Assembly (NCBI RefSeq): GCF_002295115.1
Contig: NZ_NSFV01000007.1
Span: forward strand, 248,001 to 312,000
Length of the DNA stretch: 64,000 nucleotides
Direction: 5' to 3'
DNA from: Mesorhizobium sp. WSM4311
Lineage (GTDB): Bacteria > Pseudomonadota > Alphaproteobacteria > Rhizobiales > Rhizobiaceae
Positions within the stretch are counted from its first letter, which is position 1; every line of letters starts with the position of its first letter. Below are positions 26,773 through 35,816 of the stretch, in pieces. The position numbers and the translations under genes are program-made. The notes under the pieces are model-generated. The model saw nothing but the letters and a program-made list of their open reading frames with translations, had not been told where the DNA came from and ran no database searches.

Positions 26773-27869
26773 CACCGGCTCCTCATGGCGCGGTTGCGCA
26801 CATAGCTGTTGAACAGCACCGCGATGACCATCATGGCGCCCATGAACAGCTTGAACCAGTCGGTGTCGATGCCGGTGTAGAAGATGCCCATCTGCACCAC
26901 GCCGAAGATCAGTGCGCCGAACATGGCGCCGATGGCCGATCCATAGCCGCCGGTCAGCAGCGTGCCGCCGATGACGACGGCGATGATGGCCTCGAATTCC
27001 TTCTGCGTGCCGCGCAGTGTGTCGGCGGAGCCGGTGACCAGCACCTGGACCGCCGCGAACAGGGCGGCCGCGAGCGCCGTCATGACGAACAGCGTGATCT
27101 TGGTGCGCGCCACCGGCACGCCGAGATTGCGCGCGGCATTGGCTTCGCCGCCGGCTGCAAAAATCCAGTTGCCGAAGCGGCTGCGCGTCAAGAGCCAGGT
27201 GCAGGCCAAGGTCAGCGCGATCCACCACACGATCGACACCGGAATGCCCGATATCGACGGCATTCCGTCAGCCCGCTTGCCGATCAGGCCGAGATCGGAA
27301 AGCCAGGCGATCAGGCCGGTGAACACCTGGCCGGAGAACAGGCTGTTGAGGGGATCGTTCTGCGCCAGCTCGTGCACGCCCGACACCTGGGTCCGCCCTG
27401 AAATGCCGCGCGTGAGGCCGAGCGTCAGGCCGCGCAGCATGAACAGGCTGCCGAGCGTCACGATGAAGGAAGGCAGGCCGGTCCTGACGACGGCGAGCCC
27501 GTTCAGCGCGCCGATGCCGCCGCAGACGGCGAAGGTGAACAGCAGCGAAAGCCAGATCGGCCAGCCCCAGAACACGGCAGGGATGGCGATGAGGATGCCG
27601 GCAAAGCCGATCATCGAGCCGACCGACAGATCGAACTCGCCGGCAATCATCAGCAGGGCCACGGGTGCCGCGAGAATGCCAAGCTGGGCCGAGACTTCGA
27701 GGAAGTTGACGATGCCCTTGGCGCTGAAAAGCCCCGTGCTTCCCGCCGTGATGGCGAAGAACACGAAGACCAGCACGGTGCCGGCGGCCGCGCCAAGCTC
27801 CGGCCTGCTTAGCAGGCGGCTGAGGCGTGAGACGGACCGGACCCGCTCGTCGCGAATCTCTGAAACCAT
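26772..27869 (-). CDS. Sugar/inositol ABC transporter permease (RbsC-like)
   Basis: The 365-residue hydrophobic protein has the BPD_transp_2 fold of ribose/xylose/inositol permeases (LMIAGEFDLSVGSMIGFAG, GLPSFIVTLGSLFMLRGL, GGEANAARNLGV). It has about ten membrane helices and an N-terminal cytosolic stretch. It lies between the binding protein and the ATPase genes of the same operon. Confidence 0.92.
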   Translation of the reverse strand: MVSEIRDERVRSVSRLSRLLSRPELGAAAGTVLVFVFFAITAGSTGLFSAKGIVNFLEVSAQLGILAAPVALLMIAGEFDLSVGSMIGFAGILIAIPAVFWGWPIWLSLLFTFAVCGGIGALNGLAVVRTGLPSFIVTLGSLFMLRGLTLGLTRGISGRTQVSGVHELAQNDPLNSLFSGQVFTGLIAWLSDLGLIGKRADGMPSISGIPVSIVWWIALTLACTWLLTRSRFGNWIFAAGGEANAARNLGVPVARTKITLFVMTALAAALFAAVQVLVTGSADTLRGTQKEFEAIIAVVIGGTLLTGGYGSAIGAMFGALIFGVVQMGIFYTGIDTDWFKLFMGAMMVIAVLFNSYVRNRAMRSR

Positions 27870-27922
27870 GGCTGCTTGCCCTCAAGAGTGTAGCGGCCGG
27901 GGCGTGGCCCCGGCCGCCTGTG

Positions 27923-28879
27923 TTAGCGCTTGCCTTGTTTCGACAGCTCGATGACCGAGGCGGCAGTATCCTTGGTGACGAAGCCTGGGCCGGTCGGATA
28001 GTCGGCGATCGGCATGATCTTGTACTTCTTCCAGAGATCGAACATCGCGACCGGGATGTAGCCCATGGCGTATTGCTGGGCGTCGATGCCCCATTCCATC
28101 TTGCCGCCGACGACGGCCTGCAGGATCGTGGGCGAGAGGTCGAACGTGCCGGTCTTCACCTTGCCCGAGAGGCCCAATTCATCAAGCGCGGCCAGCGTCG
28201 GTTCGGCGCCGCTGGCGCCGACGGCGAGGATGAACTGTGTATCGGCATGAGCGGTCATGTAGGCGATCACGCGGTTCTTCATTTCGGTCGGGTCGATGAC
28301 GCCGTTCATCACCGGCACGTCGACGCCCAGACCCTTGGCGAAGCCGGCGCAGCGGTCGTCGAGGCTCGAATTGCCGACCTCGTGGTTGGCGCAGACCGCC
28401 TTGGTGAGGCCGAGCGCCTTGATGCGCTCGCCGGCCATGACGCCCGCCTGGAATTCATCCTGCCCCATGAACAGCAGGCCGCCAAGGTCATGGGTGAGTT
28501 TCGAGCCGCCGGAATCGATGACGATCACCGGGATGCCGGCGGCGACGGCGTTCTTGACCGGAGTTGTAAGGGCGGCCGCATCGGGGATCGAAACAACCAT
28601 GCCGTCGGGCTTCGAGGCCGCGATGGCGTCGATCATCTGCCCCATCTTGGCCATGTCGAAGGTTTCGGGCGCCAGATATTCGGCCTTGACGCCGAGCGTC
28701 TTGGCGGCATCGTCCATGCCGTTCTTGACGACCGACCAGTAGGGGTCGCCGCTCTGGCCGTGGGTGACGAACACCACCCGCGTTTCGTCGGCGGCCGCAA
28801 GGGTCGTGGCCGCCGCCATCATCGTGAAGCCGGCCAGCAAGCCGAGCGCGGGCTTTATTAATTTCGCAAGCGAAAACAT
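27923..28879 (-). CDS. Periplasmic sugar/rhizopine-binding protein (MocB/RbsB-like)
   Basis: The 318-residue protein has a signal peptide (residues 1-28) and the Peripla_BP_4 fold: TRVVFVTHGQSGDPYWSVVKNGMDDAAK, then KPDGMVVSIPDAAALTTPVK and IPVIVIDSGG. It delivers the ligand to the permease and ATPase downstream. Because it shares an operon with MocA- and MocC-like genes behind a MocR-type regulator, it is probably the equivalent of MocB of Sinorhizobium rhizopine catabolism; an inositol ligand is the alternative. Confidence 0.85.
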   Translation of the reverse strand: MFSLAKLIKPALGLLAGFTMMAAATTLAAADETRVVFVTHGQSGDPYWSVVKNGMDDAAKTLGVKAEYLAPETFDMAKMGQMIDAIAASKPDGMVVSIPDAAALTTPVKNAVAAGIPVIVIDSGGSKLTHDLGGLLFMGQDEFQAGVMAGERIKALGLTKAVCANHEVGNSSLDDRCAGFAKGLGVDVPVMNGVIDPTEMKNRVIAYMTAHADTQFILAVGASGAEPTLAALDELGLSGKVKTGTFDLSPTILQAVVGGKMEWGIDAQQYAMGYIPVAMFDLWKKYKIMPIADYPTGPGFVTKDTAASVIELSKQGKR

Positions 28880-28993
28880 AACAACCTCCTGTTTGTTTTC
28901 CGCCGCCGCAATTACGGTCGGCAGTCCAGTTGCCCCTTCATTCCAGTTTCATTCCTCAGCACTGGTTTCCTGGAGGCCGAATAGTGGCCTCGA

Positions 28994-29893
28994 TCACTCC
29001 ATGACGGTAAATCCAACCTCTTTCGCCATGCGCGACAGGTTCTTGAATCCCATCGTCGCATAGGTCAGCGGATTGGCCTTGTTGGGGTCCTGCTCGGCCT
29101 CGACGACCAGCCAGCCGCTGTAACCATTGTCGGCCAGCACGCGCAGAATGGCGGGATAGTCGATGAAGCCGTCGCCGGGCACGGTGAAGATCCCGTCCAT
29201 GACCGCGCCCATGAAACTCATGTCCTCGGCGCGGGCACGCTCGAGCACAGTCTTGCGGGCGTCCTTGCAGTGCACATGCACGACGCGTTTGACCTGCGCC
29301 TTGATCAAGGCGAGCGGGTCGCCGCCCGAAAATATCGAATGGCCGGTGTCGTAAAGCAGGCCGACCGCTTCGCCGGTATGCCGCATCAGCAGGCCAACCT
29401 CGGCATCGGTCTCGACGATGGTCCCCATATGGTGATGAAAGGCCATGCGCACGCCGAACTCCGCCATTCTTTCGGCGAGTGCCGTGAGCTTGCGGCCATA
29501 GGCCGGCCATTCTTCCGGGCTCAGGGCCGGGCGTTGAGAGATCGGTCCCCAGATGGCGTTGTGGCGCCCGCGCGAGGTGTCGGCATAGACGACATGGGTC
29601 GAGCCCATATCCTTCAAGAGCTGGAGATGCGGCGTGATCGCATCCATCTCGGCGCCAATATCCTTCTCGTCGCAGCGGCCATCATACCACCCGGAAATCA
29701 CCGCGAGGCCATAGCGGTCCATGATCGGCCTGAGCTCGGCCGACCGGCGCGGAAACTTGCCGCCGAGTTCGGTGCCGGCGTAGCCGGCCTGCCTGGTTTC
29801 GCTGAGGCAGACTTCAAGCGGCGTATCGCCGCCGAGTTCCGGCACGTCGTCATTGGTCCAGGTGATCGGATTGATGCCGATGCGAACCGTCAC
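28994..29893 (-). CDS. Inosose dehydratase-like TIM-barrel protein (IolE/MocC)
   Basis: The 299-residue protein has the IolE/MocC pattern: an N-terminal RIGINPITWTNDDVPELGG, the metal-ligand segments MAFHHHMGTIVETDAEV and LLYDTGHSIFSGGDP, then VHVHCKDAR and LVVEAEQDP. IolE dehydrates 2-keto-myo-inositol; MocC is its paralogue in rhizopine (scyllo-inosamine) catabolism. The gene overlaps the stop of the upstream dehydrogenase gene (ATGA, 29890-29893), so the two enzymes probably act in sequence: oxidation of a ring hydroxyl, then elimination. Confidence 0.85.
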   Translation of the reverse strand: MTVRIGINPITWTNDDVPELGGDTPLEVCLSETRQAGYAGTELGGKFPRRSAELRPIMDRYGLAVISGWYDGRCDEKDIGAEMDAITPHLQLLKDMGSTHVVYADTSRGRHNAIWGPISQRPALSPEEWPAYGRKLTALAERMAEFGVRMAFHHHMGTIVETDAEVGLLMRHTGEAVGLLYDTGHSIFSGGDPLALIKAQVKRVVHVHCKDARKTVLERARAEDMSFMGAVMDGIFTVPGDGFIDYPAILRVLADNGYSGWLVVEAEQDPNKANPLTYATMGFKNLSRMAKEVGFTVME

Positions 29894-31008
29894 GGGCGAG
29901 CTCCTGATTGCTTCGATTGGGCAAGGTGGTGGCGGGTCAGCCCAGCCAGCAGCGTCATGTCGCGGCGCGCCTGCTCGGCAGTGTTGCGCACGGTTGAGCC
30001 TTCGACGATCGCCGACCAGAAGCCCGTCAGCTCCTCGACGAAAGCCTCTTCATAGCCGCTGCGGATGTCGCGGCTGGAAAGCGTGTGGCCGTCGGCGCCG
30101 CGGATGGTCAGCCGCGTCGGCTGGTGGTTGAGATAGGGCGAGGGAAATTCCAGCTCGAGCGAGGCATCATCGAAATGGAGCGTGATGCGCTCGCGGTAGT
30201 CGGGCAGCCCCGGCGTGGCGACATGGACCATGGTCCACAGGGCCTGGCCGTCGAGCAGCCGCACGGCGCCCTGGCCGCCTTCGCCTTTGGCGAAGAACGA
30301 GGCGCCGACGATTTCACCGTCGGCGACGCCGAGCGCATCGAGCAAGCCATGGACGGCGTTCACATCATGGACGATCGACGAAGAATAGGCGCCGACAAAG
30401 CCCCGAAAGGCCTCGGGATCGTCGATCCCGGGCACCGCGCGGTCGACCTGCTCGCGCTGCCTGGCTTCGGTCGAGGCAATCAGTTCCGCCGCGACGTCGT
30501 CGCCCCGGCAAGTGGAGGCGTGCCGGATGAAGGGCCAGGCGTCGGGATCGTTGACCTCGACCGAAATGTAGCGAAGCGTCCGCGCCGTACCGGGCAGCAA
30601 GTTCAGCGCCGCCTCGTAGCTCGGGTCGAAACGCTTCATATAGCCGACCTGGAGCACCTTTCCGGCGCGATCCCTGGCGGCGATCAGTTCGTCGATGTCC
30701 TGCGCGCCATAGCAAAGCGGCTTTTCGCAGAAGACATGCAGGCCCCTGGCAAAGGCGGCGAGGCTCTGTTCGCGGTGCAGCGCATCCGGCGAAGCGATGA
30801 CCACGGCGTCAAGCGGCATGGCGAGCAGCGCGTCGAGATCGGAAAATGTTTCGAGGCCGAATTCCTCTGCGACGAAAGCGCGGACTTTTCGCGACGGATC
30901 GTAGACGCCAAGGATCTTGAACTGCCGGTGCAGCTTGAGCAGGTTCGGAATGTGCTCGACCTGGGCGACGCCGCCCGCCCCGATCACTCCCACCCTTATG
31001 CACTGCAT
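29890..31008 (-). CDS. Gfo/Idh/MocA-family oxidoreductase
   Basis: The 372-residue protein has the N-terminal NAD-binding fold (CIRVGVIGAGGVAQVEHIPNL), the CEKPL motif (VFCEKPLCYG) carrying the catalytic lysine, and a C-terminal alpha/beta domain. The family includes inositol 2-dehydrogenase and rhizopine MocA. It is the first gene of the operon and lies 97 bp from the divergent MocR-type gene, with repeated operator-like motifs between. It probably oxidises an inositol or inosamine ring. Confidence 0.87.
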   Translation of the reverse strand: MQCIRVGVIGAGGVAQVEHIPNLLKLHRQFKILGVYDPSRKVRAFVAEEFGLETFSDLDALLAMPLDAVVIASPDALHREQSLAAFARGLHVFCEKPLCYGAQDIDELIAARDRAGKVLQVGYMKRFDPSYEAALNLLPGTARTLRYISVEVNDPDAWPFIRHASTCRGDDVAAELIASTEARQREQVDRAVPGIDDPEAFRGFVGAYSSSIVHDVNAVHGLLDALGVADGEIVGASFFAKGEGGQGAVRLLDGQALWTMVHVATPGLPDYRERITLHFDDASLELEFPSPYLNHQPTRLTIRGADGHTLSSRDIRSGYEEAFVEELTGFWSAIVEGSTVRNTAEQARRDMTLLAGLTRHHLAQSKQSGARP

Positions 31009-31061
31009 CGGCCAGCCCCATCTGAACCCGAACGCTTTTTTCTTGAGGGTAGGCCTCCTTT

Positions 31062-31107
31062 GGTTCCATTGTTAGAACCAGATTCCATTGATTTTTGGGA
31101 ACCAGAT
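31062..31107. promoter_or_regulatory. Repeated operator motifs for the MocR-type regulator
   Basis: The divergent gap holds GGTTC-CATTGTTA-GAACC (31062-31079) as an inverted repeat, then GAACCAGAT at 31075-31083 and again at 31099-31107 (24-bp period), and TTCCATTG at 31064-31071 and 31083-31090. Direct repeats of this size are typical MocR-family targets. The right copy overlaps the regulator start codon, which suggests autoregulation. Confidence 0.7.
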
Positions 31108-32575
31108 GAAGACCAGCTTTCCCGTCGACGGCATTGCCCTGGATCGCGACAGTCCCGCCAATCTGCACCGGCAGCTCTATGTCCAGTTGCGCGGCCTGAT
31201 CGAACGGCGCGTGCTGCCGAGCGGGCACGCACTGCCCTCGACACGGGTCATGGCGCGGGATCTGAATGTCGGACGCAACACGGTGATTGCCGCTTGCGAC
31301 CAGCTGGCGCTGGAGGGTTATCTGGCGATACGTCCGCGCCGACCCTCGGTGGTGATGGATCTGCCGACGCGTTCGGCAGTTGCCGAACAAATGTCGGTCG
31401 AGGACGCCAATCCGCTATCGCGGCGCGGCCAGACCATGCTTGCCCAACCCTATCATCATGGCCGGCCGGGTATGCTTGCCTTCCATCCCGGCATGCCGGA
31501 CCCGGACAATTTTCCGTTCAACACCTGGTCGAAACTGCTCAGCCGCCGCGCGAAGTTCGCCCATATCGATCTTTTCGGCACCTATCACGTCAAGGGCTAT
31601 CCGCCGCTCTGCGAGGCCATAGCGCGCTATCTCACCGCCTCGCGCGGGGTGAAGTGCACCGCCGAGCAGATCGTCGTGACCAATGGCGCGCAGTCGGCGT
31701 TCGATCTCCTGGCCCGGCTGCTGATCGATGACGGCGACACGGTGTGGATGGAGGAGCCGGGCTATTACGGCGCCGGCTCGGCCTTCGTCTCGGCCGGCGC
31801 GAAACTGGCACCGCTGCGCGTCAGCAACGCGGGCTGGGATCTCGATCCGCCCGATGTCGTGCCCCGCATGATCTTCGTGACGCCCTCCTGCCATCACCCG
31901 CTCGGCATAACCATGCCGATGGAACAGCGGCTCAACCTGCTGCACATGGCCGAGACCTGGCGTTCGTGGATCATCGAGGACGACTATGACGGCGAATACC
32001 GGTTCCAGGGCCAGCCTATTCCGGCACTGCAGGGCATCGGCGCGTCGAACCGTGTGGTCTATGTCGGCACTTTCGCCAAGATCCTTTTCCCGGCCATGCG
32101 GCTGGGCTTCATGGTGGCGCCCAAGGCGATCGACCATACGATCGTGTCGGCGCTGAGCGTGAGCGGCCAGTTCGCCCCCTTGCTGACCCAGGCCGCGCTG
32201 GCGGACTTCATGAACGAGGGGCATTTCACCCGCCATCTCAGGCGCATGCGGCGGCTCTACGCGGAGAGACGGCAGTTCTTCCTGGAAAGCGCTCAACGGC
32301 ACCTCGGGGAATGGCTGGATTTCCATGCGACCGAATCCGGCATCCAGGTCGTCGGCATTTTCCGCGACAGATGCAGCGACAGGACAGTTGCCGAGGCGGC
32401 GCTCCAGCAAGGCATCAACGTGTCGGCCCTGTCGATCCAGTACCGCTACGGCACGCAGCAGAACGGCCTTGTCATGGGCTTCGCGGCCGCCGATGCGCAG
32501 ACGACCGAAAGGACGATGCAGAAGTTTCGCACCGTGATGCAAAGCCATTTTTCGCGAATGAATGATCCCGGGTAA
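31106..32575 (+). CDS. MocR/PdxR-family regulator (GntR HTH fused to aminotransferase domain)
   Basis: The 489-residue protein has a GntR winged helix (about residues 15-80, with HALPSTRVMARDLNVGRNTVIAACDQL) fused to a class I aminotransferase-like domain. The PLP lysine is expected in VYVGTFAKILFPAMRLGF. MocR, the founder, activates rhizopine catabolism genes; relatives sense PLP or amino compounds. It is divergent from the MocA/MocC/MocB-like operon. I use the ATG at 31106; a TTG at 31088 would extend it. Confidence 0.9.
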   Translation: MKTSFPVDGIALDRDSPANLHRQLYVQLRGLIERRVLPSGHALPSTRVMARDLNVGRNTVIAACDQLALEGYLAIRPRRPSVVMDLPTRSAVAEQMSVEDANPLSRRGQTMLAQPYHHGRPGMLAFHPGMPDPDNFPFNTWSKLLSRRAKFAHIDLFGTYHVKGYPPLCEAIARYLTASRGVKCTAEQIVVTNGAQSAFDLLARLLIDDGDTVWMEEPGYYGAGSAFVSAGAKLAPLRVSNAGWDLDPPDVVPRMIFVTPSCHHPLGITMPMEQRLNLLHMAETWRSWIIEDDYDGEYRFQGQPIPALQGIGASNRVVYVGTFAKILFPAMRLGFMVAPKAIDHTIVSALSVSGQFAPLLTQAALADFMNEGHFTRHLRRMRRLYAERRQFFLESAQRHLGEWLDFHATESGIQVVGIFRDRCSDRTVAEAALQQGINVSALSIQYRYGTQQNGLVMGFAAADAQTTERTMQKFRTVMQSHFSRMNDPG

Positions 32576-32622
32576 GCAACTGGGATTATTCGTTTAAGCC
32601 TGGCTCGTGCTGGTGGGTGGTG

Positions 32623-32820
32623 CTAGCCCAGATCGGCCATCCGTGCCCGACAGCGCACCTCGTCGATCGGCCTGCCAAGCGCGGCGAAGTGTGTGGCTGC
32701 TTTCTTGAACGCCGCCACGGCCCGGGTTTTGTTACGCTCGGCGCGGCGCTGCACGCCGCGCGCTTCCCACACGGCAAGGAACCCGGGCTTCGACGAAGGC
32801 GGGCGCCGATGGGTTATCAC
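32623..32820 (-). CDS. Possible small hypothetical protein (65 aa)
   Basis: A GTG-started frame encodes 65 residues ending AAFKKAATHFAALGRPIDEVRCRARMADLG, which reads like a single tetratricopeptide-type helical hairpin. Codon third positions are GC-rich, as in real neighbours. It follows the MFS gene by 17 bp on the same strand. It may be a real small gene or the tail of a lost larger one. Confidence 0.4.
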   Translation of the reverse strand: MITHRRPPSSKPGFLAVWEARGVQRRAERNKTRAVAAFKKAATHFAALGRPIDEVRCRARMADLG

Positions 32821-32837
32821 CAGCGCCCGTCTCCGCT

Positions 32838-34040
32838 TCAGGCCATCTGCAACTGCCTGCGCGGCAGCGGCGGGAAGGCGATCGCTATGCCGGCGGCGCC
32901 CAGGCCGATAAGGGCCGAGCCGATGAACAGCCAGTGGTAGCTGGCATAGGCATCGAACACCATGCCGCCCGCGAGCGGACCGAGCGCCATGCCGAGGCTG
33001 GACAGCATGGTGGCGGCGCCGAACACGGTACCGAGGATGCGCTGGCCGAAATATTCGCGCGCCAGCACCGCGTAGAGCGGCATGACGCCGCCATAGGTGG
33101 CGCCGAAGATGACGGCCAGCACATAGAACTGGTCGAGCTGGCTGACCGAGAGATAGCCGGCAATGACGATCGCCTGGATCACCAGACCCGCGATCAGCAC
33201 CGGCTTGACGCCGAGCCGGTCGGCCAGCACGCCGTAGAGAAGCCGGCCGCCCAAGCCGGCGAGGCCCTCGACGCTGTAGATCGTCACCGCTGCCATGGGG
33301 GCGACGCCGCACAGCATGGCGTAGCTGACCATATGGAAGATCGGCCCGGAATGGGCGGCACAACAGGCGAAAACGGTCAGCCCGAGCACGATGAATTGCG
33401 GCGAGCGCAGCGCTTGGCCCACGCTCATGCCAGCCCCTTCGGCGACAGGCGCGGAACCGACATCCGCCACAGCGGGCTTTGGCGGCTGGCGCACCAGAAG
33501 CACCGCCGGCAGCAGCAGCACCCAGGCCATGATGCCGATGTCGAACATGGCGGTGCGCCATTCATAGGCCGAGATCAGCCAGCGGGCGAAAGGCGAGATC
33601 GTCATCGGGGCGACGCCCATGCCGGCCGAGACCAGTGAAACCGCAAGGCCGCGGTTGGTGTCGAACCAGGCCGTGGTCAGCGCGATCATCGGCGCGAAGA
33701 AGGCGCTGGCGGCAAGCCCGACGAGGACACCATAGCTGATCTGGAAGGTCAGCAGCGAGCCGGCGCGGCTCGCCACCACAAGTGCCAGGCCGAGCAGCAC
33801 GGCACCGATCGCCACGACGATGCGGGCGCCGAAGCGGTCGGACAGCGCGCCCCAGGCGAAGCCGCCAAGGCCCATGACCAGGAAGTTGAGCGTCATGGCG
33901 CTCGAAATGCCGGCGCGCGACCACTGCGTGTCGATCGCCATCGGTTCGAGGAAAATCGCCAGCGAAAACATCGTCCCGATGGCGACACAGGACATCAGCG
34001 CACCAGCGGCGACGATGACCCAACGATAGGAAAGGTTCAT
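32838..34040 (-). CDS. MFS transporter
   Basis: The 400-residue protein has 12 predicted membrane helices and the MFS loop signature GALSDRFGARIVVAIG between helices 2 and 3, repeated as GVLADRLGVKPVLIAG in the second half. It resembles monocarboxylate/oxalate-formate-type permeases (OFA group). The divergent Lrp-type gene lies about 145 bp away only after the gap at 34041-34184. The substrate is unknown. Confidence 0.85.
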   Translation of the reverse strand: MNLSYRWVIVAAGALMSCVAIGTMFSLAIFLEPMAIDTQWSRAGISSAMTLNFLVMGLGGFAWGALSDRFGARIVVAIGAVLLGLALVVASRAGSLLTFQISYGVLVGLAASAFFAPMIALTTAWFDTNRGLAVSLVSAGMGVAPMTISPFARWLISAYEWRTAMFDIGIMAWVLLLPAVLLVRQPPKPAVADVGSAPVAEGAGMSVGQALRSPQFIVLGLTVFACCAAHSGPIFHMVSYAMLCGVAPMAAVTIYSVEGLAGLGGRLLYGVLADRLGVKPVLIAGLVIQAIVIAGYLSVSQLDQFYVLAVIFGATYGGVMPLYAVLAREYFGQRILGTVFGAATMLSSLGMALGPLAGGMVFDAYASYHWLFIGSALIGLGAAGIAIAFPPLPRRQLQMA

Positions 34041-34184
34041 GCAAATCTCCCATGCCAGAGGGCAGCGCCCAGCGCTGCTTGCGTCCGAAGGACGATGGCA
34101 CCGAAACCGATCCTACAATCCGGTTGCATTTTTTATCCAGTCTGAAACGCTGCTCCAGGCATCCTGGCCGCTCTGTGGCACCAG

Positions 34185-34658
34185 TCAGATCGGCAGTTCC
34201 GACGTGTACTTGATCGTCCAGCTCGGCACGTCGGTCTTGACGTTCTGGACGCCCTTGATGCGGCTCAGATGCTCCGACTGGAAGCGGCGATAGTCGTTGA
34301 CGTCGGCCGCCACCACGCGCACCAGGGCATCGCAGTCGCCGAGCATCAGGTAGCATTCCATGACCTGGGGCAGCTTGGCCACTTCGCTGGCGAAATGCTG
34401 GACCGTGTCCTCGTCCTGCGTCTTCAGCCAGATGCGGGTGAAGAAGGTGAGGCCCTTGCCGATGCTGGCCGGGTTGAGCACGGCGACATAGCGGTCGATG
34501 ACGCCGGCCTCCTCCAGAAGCTTGACGCGCCGCAGGCAAGGCGAGGGCGACAGGCCGACCTCGTTGGCCAAATCGTTGTTGGCCATGCGGCCGTTGCGTT
34601 GCAGTGCCCGCAGGATGCGCTTGTCGATGTCGTCGAGCGTCATGGCTCTGGATTCCAT
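34185..34658 (-). CDS. Lrp/AsnC-family transcriptional regulator
   Basis: The 157-residue protein has an AsnC helix-turn-helix (DDIDKRILRALQRNGRMANNDLANEVGLSPSPCLRRVKLLEEAGVI) and a RAM ligand-binding domain (MLGDCDALVRVVAADVNDYRRF). Members sense amino acids. It is divergent from azlCD, branched-chain amino acid exporter genes that are classic Lrp-family targets, so it probably controls them. The start may be the ATG at 34658 or 34643. Confidence 0.9.
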   Translation of the reverse strand: MESRAMTLDDIDKRILRALQRNGRMANNDLANEVGLSPSPCLRRVKLLEEAGVIDRYVAVLNPASIGKGLTFFTRIWLKTQDEDTVQHFASEVAKLPQVMECYLMLGDCDALVRVVAADVNDYRRFQSEHLSRIKGVQNVKTDVPSWTIKYTSELPI

Positions 34659-34814
34659 TTTATCGGATATTTGTGACAATCAGTGCCAAAAATGGAGAGA
34701 ATGCAACAATCTTCGCAACCAAATTGCCGAGAAGTGTGGGTATGTTTGCCGCCGGTATCATGAGAGTTCAAAACCGAGGGAAGCGCTGGCCGCGAGGCCG
34801 GCCGACGGCAGAGC

Positions 34815-35465
34815 ATGAGCATTTCACAGGCAGTCGAAGCGGCGGGCTACGGCTCGCGATCCGAGTTCCGCCGGGGCGTGGCGTCCTGCGCGCCGGTGCT
34901 GTTGGGCACCATCCCCTATGCGCTGGTGCTTGGCGCCCAGGCGGCCCAGAAAGGGTTGAGCACGCTCGAACTGTCCATGATGACGGGGCTGAACTTCGCC
35001 GGCGGCTCGGAATTCGCGGCGACAGCCCTTGCGCCATTCCTGCGCGATCTGCCGCGGCGCAAGGCGTTTCCAGCACTTTTCTTCCTGTGCGACGAAAGCT
35101 GGGCGCTGGGCCTGGCCGACGCCAAACAGCGTGCCGCGGCTGATATCACGCCGGTCTTCAGCCCGCGCTACTATATGGGCGCGGCACTGGTGATGTACCT
35201 GACCTGGGCTTCCTTCACCACGCTCGGCGCCTTGCTCGGCCCGATGCTCGGTCATGTCGAGACCTATGGTTTCGACATGGCGTTTCCGGCTGTTTTCCTG
35301 GTGCTGATGCGCGGCATGTGGAAAAGCGTGGCGGCGGCACGGCCCTGGCTGGTCAGCCTGGTCGTCGCGGCCCTTGTCCATCTCTTCATTCCCGGCGCCT
35401 GGTATGTCGCGGCGGGCGCGGTGTCGGGGCCGCTTGCTGGCTGGCTGATGGCAGGTGACGCGTGA
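34815..35465 (+). CDS. azlC: AzlC-family branched-chain amino acid exporter subunit
   Basis: The 216-residue membrane protein matches AzlC: FRRGVASCAPVLLGTIPYALVLGAQAAQKGLSTLELSMMTGLNFAGGSEFAA is the family N-terminus, with conserved GGSEFAA. AzlC pairs with the small AzlD protein, whose gene overlaps the azlC stop codon. The complex exports branched-chain amino acids or analogues. The divergent Lrp-type gene is the likely regulator. Confidence 0.9.
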   Translation: MSISQAVEAAGYGSRSEFRRGVASCAPVLLGTIPYALVLGAQAAQKGLSTLELSMMTGLNFAGGSEFAATALAPFLRDLPRRKAFPALFFLCDESWALGLADAKQRAAADITPVFSPRYYMGAALVMYLTWASFTTLGALLGPMLGHVETYGFDMAFPAVFLVLMRGMWKSVAAARPWLVSLVVAALVHLFIPGAWYVAAGAVSGPLAGWLMAGDA

Positions 35466-35761
35466 TCGACATGGCAACCCTTGTCACCATCGTGCTGATG
35501 GCCGGCGTCACCTATCTCACGCGGATCGGCGGCTATGTGATGCTGCGCAACCGCGTGCTCAGCGCGCGGGCGACCGCGACGATGGAGGCGGCGCCCGGTT
35601 GCGTGCTGATCTCGGTCATCGCGCCGGCCTTCGTGTCGCGCAATCCCGCCGACCTTCTGGCGCTGGCCATCACCTTCATCGCGGCGACGCGGCTTTCCAT
35701 GCTCCCGACCGTGCTGATCGGCGTCGCTGCGGCGGGGCTGCTGAGGCATTTCATGGGCTAA
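35462..35761 (+). CDS. azlD: AzlD-family small exporter subunit
   Basis: The 99-residue protein has about four membrane helices and the AzlD pattern VTYLTRIGGYVMLRN, then AAPGCVLISVIAPAFVSRNPADLLALA. It starts at a GTG that overlaps the azlC TGA (GTGA), so the two are translationally coupled. A strong terminator follows. Confidence 0.9.
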   Translation: MIDMATLVTIVLMAGVTYLTRIGGYVMLRNRVLSARATATMEAAPGCVLISVIAPAFVSRNPADLLALAITFIAATRLSMLPTVLIGVAAAGLLRHFMG

Positions 35762-35767
35762 AATGAA

Positions 35768-35793
35768 AAAGGCAGGCGCGAACGCCTGCCTTT
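35768..35793. terminator. Bidirectional terminator between azlD and azoreductase genes
   Basis: An 11-bp stem AAAGGCAGGCG / CGCCTGCCTTT with a CGAA loop lies between the convergent genes and can serve both directions, though the T tracts are short. Confidence 0.8.
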
Positions 35794-35816
35794 CGAGTTC
35801 CGATGATCGAGGCGCC

